A stretch of 12,274 nt of DNA from Pseudomonadota bacterium (GTDB taxonomy: Bacteria; Desulfobacterota; Desulfobacteria; Desulfobacterales; ETH-SRB1), in assembly GCA_018897415.1 (NCBI GenBank), contig JAHIKR010000070.1:1-12274 (forward strand). Direction: 5' to 3'. The first letter of the stretch is position 1; each line of letters starts with the position of its first letter. The translations under genes were made by a program, and so were the position numbers. The notes beneath the pieces are model-generated. The model saw nothing but the letters and a program-made list of their open reading frames with translations, did no database searches and had not been told where the DNA came from. Positions 1-5,434 of this stretch are shown here, one piece after another.

Positions 1-56
1 ATTTGACCAGGACAGGCACATAGAAGGTTTTTCACCAGGGATAAAATGCCGTGCAT
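1..56 (-). CDS. 5' end of a gene running off the left edge, function unknown
   Basis: Only the first 18 codons are inside the window, reading MHGILSLVKNLLCACPGQ from an ATG at 56-54. The support is the start signal: AAGGAG on the minus strand (63-68) sits 6 bases before the ATG, close to ideal, and the frame stays open to the edge. The visible peptide is mildly hydrophobic with a C-x-C pair, too little to assign a family. The gene is divergent from the diguanylate cyclase, and the two share the 57-312 region. The Shine-Dalgarno match and open frame are seen; that it is a real gene is inferred. Confidence 0.5.
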   Translation of the reverse strand, partial: MHGILSLVKNLLCACPGQ

Positions 57-176
57 GTCTCGCTCCTTACAAACTGAGTGGGTATGGTGCCGTTGCCAAA
101 GCCACAGTGAACATATTTTGCTTTTTAAAAAAACTATCTAACACCCTGCCCTTTAAAGCTTTTGTTGCATAGAGTG

Positions 177-252
177 GGTGCGAAACTTGAATTATAAACT
201 TCAAGGGGCTAAGGTACTGGTATTGATTATGAGTTAATGGTGCAAAACTTGA
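177..252. repeat. Imperfect 14-bp direct repeat with a small palindrome
   Basis: GGTGCGAAACTTGA at 177-190 recurs as GGTGCAAAACTTGA at 239-252, with 13 of 14 bases identical and starts 62 bp apart. The first copy runs into an inverted repeat, CTTGAA at 186-191 and TTCAAG at 200-205. The pair lies in the divergent intergenic region between the left-edge gene and the diguanylate cyclase, so it could be a pair of operator sites or a relic of a repeat element. No function can be read from sequence alone. Confidence 0.5.
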
Positions 253-258
253 GGTAAT

Positions 259-290
259 TTGATATAAATTATATTTATTCATGGTATAAT
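259..290 (+). promoter_or_regulatory. Candidate extended -10 promoter for the diguanylate cyclase gene
   Basis: A perfect TATAAT at 285-290 is preceded by TGG (282-284), an extended -10 arrangement. A possible -35, TTGATA at 259-264, is 20 bp away, which is long, so the extended -10 would carry the recognition. Transcription would begin near 297, giving a leader of about 16 bases before the ATG at 313. The ribosome binding site there is weak (GAGAG at 301-305, 7 bases from the ATG). Confidence 0.55.
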
Positions 291-312
291 TTATACGGCT
301 GAGAGATACTAA

Positions 313-2490
313 ATGAAGCGTCAGAGCTTTAAAGATAAAGCCATAAGGTTTGCAAAAACCTGGCATATAGTCGCCCTGGCAGCTATTGGAGCCTTTGCGG
401 TGGGAACAGGTGCTTTTGATTTCGATTCTGCTATAAGGTCATGGTATATATTATTACTAGGTGCTTTTATAATTGCCGCCAGTCTTTTGGACATCACACA
501 CCGCCTGAAAGGCAGCCTGCTATCTCATTTTTCTTCACAGATCCAGGGTCCTCTTCTCTGGACAGTAACGGCATGGATACTGCTCCGAATGTCCGGCCCC
601 TATTCAAAACACGCAATCATTATTCCAGCAGGGTTTATCGCCTGGCTTGTCACAACATATCCTCCTAAAGTTTTTCTTTTTCCCATTTTATTTGCTTTTA
701 TAATGGAAGCAGGCCTGACAATTACCGGCCGACAACCAGTAGTAGAATTGGCTCTTAATATACTTCTTTACGGGCTGATAGCCGCATTCTTAGTCTTCTT
801 TGCACATAGCCAGGCGTATCGCAAAAAACTGGTCAACTCAATTGCCAGAGCAAAAAAAAAATCATATGATAGCGAATACGCCAAAGATTTAGGAATAACT
901 GCACCCGGACCTTCCATACTTGAAACCCTGCCGGAATTTGAGGCAATAGAAAATAAGGAACAACCCGATGTTTCCACCATAGAAACTATTACCGATTCCT
1001 TTGACCTGCAATTAAAGCTTATTAGACAAGCTCTTAATCTCACGACAGTTGCTGTGCTTTGGCCGGATGCACAGGGGCGTGAACTCAGGCTGCGAAACAT
1101 TTCGACTATTCGCAAAGATATACAGCCTGGCCCATACCCGATAGGATCAGGAATAACCGGAGCCCTGCTTCGGGATAGAAAAGAAATAACCACAGCATCA
1201 GTTAAGACTGACTTTTCCGGTCTGCCTTATTATATTAAAAAAGGAGGGGTCGGGAGCCTTTTAGCAGTTAACATCCCTGATAATTTGCAAAGAGAATCAA
1301 GCGCGGTGGAAAGAAAAATTTCTGGTATTCTTTGCGCAGATCGTACTGAAAAGTCAGCCTGGAATGAGTCTGAACTCACGATTCTCAGACTGCTGTGCAA
1401 AAAACTCTCCCTGGATATCGATATGGGAAGGCAGTTTTACAATATGAACCGTGAACGAAATGCTTTTCAGCGGGTCTGCATAGGACTGCGCGAACTCAAT
1501 AGCGTTCTGGGCCTGGAACCTGTCTTCGATGCTACTATCAAAGCTGTCAAGGCACTGGTACAGGCTGATTTTATTGCCATCAGTCTGCTTCAGGGCAAAT
1601 ACCACTCAATTGTCAGAGCTGAAGGGCTACACGCAAAAAATTTACTCAAGCAGGAATTCTCAAAGAATGAAGGGCTAGTCGGCCAAGTCATGAAAATCAA
1701 CCGCTCTCTTCCCGCAGGTGCCGAATACAGAGGGCCGGCGCCGATATTCAGCAGCGAACAGCGATTCCCGGATTTTGGTTCACTGCTTATTGTGCCTCTA
1801 AGGAAAGAAGAAGGAAGCTCAATAGGAGCGCTAACTGTCGCAGCCAAAAAAAATGGAATATTTACAAGCCGCCGCAGAGATATACTTGAACTGATTGCCG
1901 CCCAAGTGGCTATAAAAATCGACCTCGCCCAGGCTCATGAACAGATAAACAAAATAGCTACAATTGACGGGCTCACAAATCTTGCCAACCACAAGACATT
2001 TCAGCATGCTTTTGACGTTATGCTAAACCGCGCCCAGCGAAGATCGGGCCATCTTTGCTTACTCTTATGCGATATAGACTATTTCAAACGAATTAATGAT
2101 ACATACGGACACCCTTTCGGCGATCAGGTTCTTAAAAAAATAGCTGATGCTCTTACCGTAACTGTCCGAAAGCTTGATCTGGTAGCCCGATATGGAGGCG
2201 AGGAATTTGGTATTATACTCGAAGACTCTGATGAATACGGAGGCAGAGAGATGGCTGAACGTATCCGTAAAAAAATCGAGTCACTGTCAATGCATCAAAA
2301 CAATAATACAATAACTATAACCATATCTATCGGTCTTGCCGCATTTCCTGATGACGGGAAGGAGAAATCCCTGCTCATAGACCATGCAGATCGGGCGCTG
2401 TATCATGCAAAAGCAAGCGGCAGAAACTGTATAAAGACCTGGTCTGAAATTATGGCTGAGTTTACCGCAGACGCAAGGCGCAGGCCATGA
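313..2490 (+). CDS. Membrane-anchored diguanylate cyclase with two GAF domains
   Basis: A 725-residue signalling enzyme predicted to make cyclic di-GMP from two GTP. Residues about 17-165 hold five or six hydrophobic segments (for example 18-34, 44-61, 100-116, 120-136, 146-165), so the N-terminus is an integral membrane sensor. Two GAF-like domains follow at about 214-375 and 390-545, with no assignable ligand. The GGDEF domain runs from about 552 (DGLTNLANH) to 712. DIDYF starts at 587, followed by the conserved ND-x-YGH segment, and the active-site loop GGEEF is at 628-632. RKLD at 619-622 lies exactly five residues before it and matches the RxxD inhibitory site, so product feedback inhibition is likely. 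All catalytic motifs look intact. The gene stands alone, convergent with the small His-rich gene. The signal sensed is unknown. Confidence 0.93.
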   Translation: MKRQSFKDKAIRFAKTWHIVALAAIGAFAVGTGAFDFDSAIRSWYILLLGAFIIAASLLDITHRLKGSLLSHFSSQIQGPLLWTVTAWILLRMSGPYSKHAIIIPAGFIAWLVTTYPPKVFLFPILFAFIMEAGLTITGRQPVVELALNILLYGLIAAFLVFFAHSQAYRKKLVNSIARAKKKSYDSEYAKDLGITAPGPSILETLPEFEAIENKEQPDVSTIETITDSFDLQLKLIRQALNLTTVAVLWPDAQGRELRLRNISTIRKDIQPGPYPIGSGITGALLRDRKEITTASVKTDFSGLPYYIKKGGVGSLLAVNIPDNLQRESSAVERKISGILCADRTEKSAWNESELTILRLLCKKLSLDIDMGRQFYNMNRERNAFQRVCIGLRELNSVLGLEPVFDATIKAVKALVQADFIAISLLQGKYHSIVRAEGLHAKNLLKQEFSKNEGLVGQVMKINRSLPAGAEYRGPAPIFSSEQRFPDFGSLLIVPLRKEEGSSIGALTVAAKKNGIFTSRRRDILELIAAQVAIKIDLAQAHEQINKIATIDGLTNLANHKTFQHAFDVMLNRAQRRSGHLCLLLCDIDYFKRINDTYGHPFGDQVLKKIADALTVTVRKLDLVARYGGEEFGIILEDSDEYGGREMAERIRKKIESLSMHQNNNTITITISIGLAAFPDDGKEKSLLIDHADRALYHAKASGRNCIKTWSEIMAEFTADARRRP

Positions 2491-2521
2491 AGCTGTGGGA
2501 CTTGTTCATGAAAAATGCGGG

Positions 2522-2764
2522 TTAGCGGTTTTTTATAAGCTCTAAAGCTTTTTTGAATTTATTGCTTATCAACTCTGTCATATCAACCGCATCTTCCAGC
2601 AGAAGTCCAACATCATTCATGTCTTTTTCTTTTGTCTTTTCCGACCAATTTCTATAGCTTGCAGCATGATCATCGTTATGCCCTATCCAGTATTCAAGCA
2701 GTTTGACCATTTTTTCATCAAATGCCAAACTGGTATGTATCTCATGATTATGTTCATGTGCCAT
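2522..2764 (-). CDS. Small His-rich helical protein, possibly metal-related
   Basis: An 80-residue protein starting MAHEHNHEIH, with several His and acidic residues at the N-terminus, then a mostly helical body with the segment EYWIGHNDDHA at about 24-34. The ATG at 2764 is preferred: GGAGG lies 10 bases upstream at 2775-2779, while the longer frame upstream only translates a non-coding palindromic repeat. The His/acidic pattern resembles small uncharacterised proteins I associate with metal handling, from memory and not from a search. No signal peptide or membrane segment is visible. It is convergent with the diguanylate cyclase, with only 31 bases between the stop codons, and divergent from the penicillin-binding protein. 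Metal binding is inferred from composition only. Confidence 0.75.
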   Translation of the reverse strand: MAHEHNHEIHTSLAFDEKMVKLLEYWIGHNDDHAASYRNWSEKTKEKDMNDVGLLLEDAVDMTELISNKFKKALELIKNR

Positions 2765-2783
2765 ATGAATTCTTCCTCCCGTT

Positions 2784-2812
2784 CTGTCATTCCGGCGAAA
2801 GCCGGAATCCAG
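2784..2812. repeat. REP-like palindrome
   Basis: ATTCCGGC (2789-2796) and GCCGGAAT (2801-2808) form a perfect 8-bp stem closed by a GAAA loop. The flanks, CTGTC before and CCAGT after, match a repeat form seen between genes in many proteobacterial genomes (from general knowledge). A partner GTCATTC/GAATGAC pair at 2786-2792 and 2839-2845 may mark a larger, decayed unit. It lies in the leader of the His-rich gene, just upstream of its ribosome binding site. Confidence 0.75.
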
Positions 2813-2902
2813 TATAATTCCAATAGCATAATGAAGCTGAATGACGGCAGAACTTTGGACTCTCAAGATAAGTGCACAAACAAAACGAGTTTTGATGTTT
2901 TA

Positions 2903-2926
2903 ATCCTGAATATCCTGTTAATCCTG
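2903..2926. repeat. Three copies of ATCCTG in exact 9-bp register
   Basis: ATCCTG occurs at 2903-2908, 2912-2917 and 2921-2926, each start 9 bp from the last, with AT-rich 3-bp spacers. The array sits 25 bp before the penicillin-binding protein start. Such strings also occur as interspersed repeats in other genomes, so a regulatory role is only a possibility. Confidence 0.55.
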
Positions 2927-2938
2927 TCAAAAAAATAA

Positions 2939-2944
2939 TATACT
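2939..2944 (+). promoter_or_regulatory. Possible -10 hexamer abutting the penicillin-binding protein start
   Basis: TATACT at 2939-2944 would place the transcription start at about 2951, the A of the ATG. No good -35 lies at the usual distance (2916-2921 reads TGTTAA), so this is weak. It is listed because the gene also lacks a visible ribosome binding site, which would fit a leaderless transcript. Confidence 0.25.
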
Positions 2945-2950
2945 ATTTCA

Positions 2951-4921
2951 ATGATTAAAAATTTTATCAACAAAAAAAATATTGCTATTCTACTTATAAT
3001 AATGAGTGGCGTCATCTGCGGAATTACGGTTGGCTTTTTTTTAGCTCTGACCCATGATCTGCCCCAGATACGCTCTCTTGAAGATTTCAGGCCTTCTGCA
3101 ATCACCAGAATATATTCTTCAGACAGGGTACTGCTGGCGGAACTATTCGTAGAAAAAAGGGACCCGGTACCCCTTAAAGTGATACCCGAATATCTCAAGA
3201 AAGCCATAGTTGCAACAGAAGACAGGAACTTTTATAACCACAGCGGAGTTGATCTGAAAGGAATTGCCAGAGCTATAATAAAGGACATATGGGCAGGAAA
3301 ATTTGTTGAAGGAGCAAGTACCATCACACAACAACTCGCAAAAACGCTTTTCCTTAATCCCAAAAAGACCCTGGTCAGAAAATTAAAGGAAGCTTTTCTG
3401 GCTTTTCACATGGAACGTCGGTACACCAAGGATGAAATACTGGAGTTGTATCTCAATCAGGTATACTTTGGCAGTGGTGCATATGGAGTTGAATCCGCTG
3501 CAAGAATATTTTTCGGCAAATCAGTAAAAGACTTAACCCTTGCTGAATGCTCGCTTGTTTCAGCCATGCCCAAAGCTCCCTCAAGATATTCTCCTTTTGT
3601 CAACAGAGAACTCGCTATAAAGCGCAGAAACACTGTATTAAAACAAATGCTGGATACAGGCATAATCAATGAAACAGGCTTTAATAAAGCATTAAATGAG
3701 CCGCTTAACTTATCCGAAAAAAATAAAAACTCGCTCAAAGCGCCTTACTTTGTTGAATATGTTAAAGAATTCCTTGAAAACATTATAGGTTCATCAAGGC
3801 TTTATAAAGGCAGTCTCACAGTTTATACAACTCTTTCCTATGAGCTGCAGGAAGCGGCCGAGAATGCAATCGCAAAAGGGCTTTCAGATCTTGAGTCAAG
3901 GATGAAACAGCAGGGAATAATTAATCCTGACCCTCAAAGCGCCCTTATCGCCCTCGATATTCAGTCAGGAGAAATTCTTTCCATGATTGGCGGTAAAGAT
4001 TTTTATAAAAGTCCTTATAACAGAGCTACAGTTGCAAGGAGACAGCCTGGTTCTGCCTTTAAACCAATTATCTATGCTCATGCAATTGAAAGGGGTTTCA
4101 CACAAAATATGATGATACTGGATGCTCCTGTTGCCTTTAAAGGAAGAAAAGAAGGAGAAGAATGGAGGCCCGAGAATTTTTACAAAAATTATCAAGGTGA
4201 AATAACTCTTAGAAAAGCCCTTGCTCTCTCAAAAAATATACCTGCAGTCAGGTTAATAGAAATGCTTGGCCCTTCCTCTGTAGCCCAGTTCGGATACAAA
4301 CTCGGTATTGAATCTACCCTTTCTCCAAATTTATCCCTTGCCCTAGGGACCTCGGAAGTGACCCTTTTAGAATTGACTTCTGTCTATTCAGTTTTCCCCA
4401 ACAAGGGTGAAAGCATAAAACCGTATGGAGTAATGGAGGTTATTGATCATAATGGACGTATTGTCTGGCGTGTAAAGCCAAAGAAAAGAGCGGTGATGTC
4501 ACGTACCGATTCTGCGATAATGACAGATATGCTTATGGGAGTTGTAAAAGAAGGTACTGGTCGAAAAGCACGTGTTATCAAACGTCCTGTTGGTGGAAAA
4601 ACCGGAACCACAGATAAATTTAAAGACGCTTTTTTTATTGGGTTCTCTCCGTCAATAGCAACGGGAGTATGGGTTGGGCAGGATAAGTCTACTACTCTGG
4701 GAGAATGGGAAACAGGAGCTAGAGCAGCTCTCCCAATATGGATAAAATTCATGGAAAAAGCGCTGGCAGACAAGCCTTTTCAATACTTTGATATTCCCGA
4801 TGATGTGTTACATGTGCATATTGACCCTTTCAGCGGGCTTGTGGCTAATGCGGAATCACCCAATGCTGTTGCAGCTCTTTTCAAAAAAGGAACCGAGCCC
4901 AGGGAATATCATTCCCCTTGA
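2951..4921 (+). CDS. mrcA: Class A penicillin-binding protein (PBP1A type)
   Basis: A 656-residue bifunctional peptidoglycan synthase that polymerises lipid II and cross-links stem peptides in the periplasm. A basic N-terminus and one hydrophobic anchor (about 11-33) hold it in the inner membrane. The glycosyltransferase family 51 domain (about 55-225) has the catalytic EDRNFYNHSGVD segment with Glu90, then GASTITQQLAK and RKLKEAFLA with ELYLNQVYFG. The transpeptidase domain has all three motifs: SAFK (368-371, Ser368 nucleophile), SKN (427-429) and KTGT (from 550). It is shorter than enterobacterial PBP1A but in the usual range for compact family members. The start is inferred from the anchor, since no Shine-Dalgarno is visible before the ATG. 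The 57-aa membrane protein and selB follow on the same strand after a 180-bp gap. Confidence 0.95.
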   Translation: MIKNFINKKNIAILLIIMSGVICGITVGFFLALTHDLPQIRSLEDFRPSAITRIYSSDRVLLAELFVEKRDPVPLKVIPEYLKKAIVATEDRNFYNHSGVDLKGIARAIIKDIWAGKFVEGASTITQQLAKTLFLNPKKTLVRKLKEAFLAFHMERRYTKDEILELYLNQVYFGSGAYGVESAARIFFGKSVKDLTLAECSLVSAMPKAPSRYSPFVNRELAIKRRNTVLKQMLDTGIINETGFNKALNEPLNLSEKNKNSLKAPYFVEYVKEFLENIIGSSRLYKGSLTVYTTLSYELQEAAENAIAKGLSDLESRMKQQGIINPDPQSALIALDIQSGEILSMIGGKDFYKSPYNRATVARRQPGSAFKPIIYAHAIERGFTQNMMILDAPVAFKGRKEGEEWRPENFYKNYQGEITLRKALALSKNIPAVRLIEMLGPSSVAQFGYKLGIESTLSPNLSLALGTSEVTLLELTSVYSVFPNKGESIKPYGVMEVIDHNGRIVWRVKPKKRAVMSRTDSAIMTDMLMGVVKEGTGRKARVIKRPVGGKTGTTDKFKDAFFIGFSPSIATGVWVGQDKSTTLGEWETGARAALPIWIKFMEKALADKPFQYFDIPDDVLHVHIDPFSGLVANAESPNAVAALFKKGTEPREYHSP

Positions 4922-4954
4922 CACTCCCATATTAATAATACTAACTAAAAAAAT

Positions 4955-4989
4955 AACCGTTTACGGTTAACAGTTTACAGTTAACGGTT
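4955..4989. repeat. Heptamer tandem array, left arm of an inverted pair
   Basis: Five 7-bp units fill exactly 35 bp. Read on the minus strand each unit begins AAC and fits AACYGTW, with one exception, AACGGTT. It is the inverted counterpart of the array at 5042-5076, separated by 52 bp. It begins 33 bp after the penicillin-binding protein stop codon. Confidence 0.8.
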
Positions 4990-5041
4990 GATCAAAACAT
5001 TAAAGCAATCAGTCGTTGCATAATTCATTGAAAAAAGTGCG

Positions 5042-5076
5042 AACTGTAAACCGACAACCGTAAACCGTAAACCGTT
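5042..5076. repeat. Heptamer tandem array, right arm of an inverted pair
   Basis: Five 7-bp units on the plus strand fill exactly 35 bp. AACCGTA occurs twice in tandem (5056-5069) and the other three units differ by one to two bases. Compared with the reverse complement of 4955-4989, unit by unit, 27 of 35 bases agree. The array ends 25 bp before the start of the 57-aa gene, so a transcript from the upstream gene could fold the two arms together. Confidence 0.8.
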
Positions 5077-5101
5077 ATTATTATATTATAAGGATTAAAT
5101 T

Positions 5102-5275
5102 ATGACCAGATTCTATATTTTTATAATAAGAATAGTTCTTGGAGCTGCTTTTGCCGTCTTAATCTCACGATTTTTTTTCCCCAATGCAAATCCTGTATAC
5201 ATAGCAGGTATGGGAATTTTCCTTGTCGGAGCTGCGTATTTAGCGGAGTTTTTCCGCAATAAAAAATCAACATGA
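5102..5275 (+). CDS. 57-aa two-helix membrane protein, unknown function
   Basis: A short gene with a good start: AAGGA at 5090-5094, 7 bases before the ATG. The peptide begins MTRFYIFIIR. It has one hydrophobic helix at about 5-26 and a second at about 32-48, joined by a short PNANP-like turn, and ends in a basic tail RNKKST. This is a typical small hairpin membrane protein, probably with both ends in the cytoplasm. No family is recognised. It lies between the penicillin-binding protein and selB on the same strand and may share a transcript with them. Its TGA stop (5273-5275) is also the first three bases of the inverted-repeat element at 5273-5416, so the element may have set the present C-terminus. 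Confidence 0.7.
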   Translation: MTRFYIFIIRIVLGAAFAVLISRFFFPNANPVYIAGMGIFLVGAAYLAEFFRNKKST

Positions 5276-5416
5276 GACCGTTGAAAAATGTTCAATTTTG
5301 TTCAAGTTCAAGGATGGCGAAGATTTTAACCGGAGGAATACATTGAGTATTTTAAGGATTAAAATCTGAGCCAGACGCAGAAATTGGGCAAAAGGGGATG
5401 TTTTTCAAAGGTCTCA
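5273..5416. mobile_element. Non-coding element with terminal inverted repeats (MITE-like), family 1
   Basis: The two ends are near-perfect inverted repeats. The left end starts TGAGACCGTTGAAAAA (5273-5288); the right end, reverse-complemented from 5416, reads TGAGACCTTTGAAAAA, 15 of 16 matching. Inside are GATTTTAA (5322-5329) with TTAAAATC (5359-5366), and the hairpin AATAC/GTATT (5337-5341, 5347-5351), so the whole 144 bp can fold as nested stems. No ORF or transposase is present and no target-site duplication is clear. It begins on the stop codon of the 57-aa gene and ends 4 bp before the selB ribosome binding site. It may be mobilised in trans, or be a REP-type repeat; the origin is inferred. 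Confidence 0.65.
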
Positions 5417-5434
5417 ATATAGGATGTCTTTAAC

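Noticed and set aside
67..366. 99-codon minus-strand frame across the diguanylate cyclase promoter
   Set aside because: It covers the promoter and first codons of the cyclase, has no ribosome binding site, overlaps the strong start signal of the left-edge gene, and translates the direct repeats as low-complexity peptide.
2491..2521. Bidirectional terminator between the cyclase and the His-rich gene
   Set aside because: A T-run is present but GCGGGTTAGCGG does not form a stem, so no hairpin supports it.
2765..2866. N-terminal extension of the His-rich protein
   Set aside because: The added residues are the translation of the REP-like palindrome, and a ribosome binding site precedes the internal ATG at 2764.
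2666..2938. 90-codon plus-strand frame over the His-rich gene and the following gap
   Set aside because: It is antisense to the better-supported gene and runs through non-coding repeats, with no start signal.
4955..5076. CRISPR array or replication origin iterons
   Set aside because: Units are 7 bp with no unique spacers and no cas genes, and no DnaA boxes (TTATCCACA type) or replication genes are nearby.
5276..5434. tRNA-Sec gene next to selB
   Set aside because: No acceptor stem, T-arm consensus or terminal CCA was found; the stretch is explained by the inverted-repeat element.
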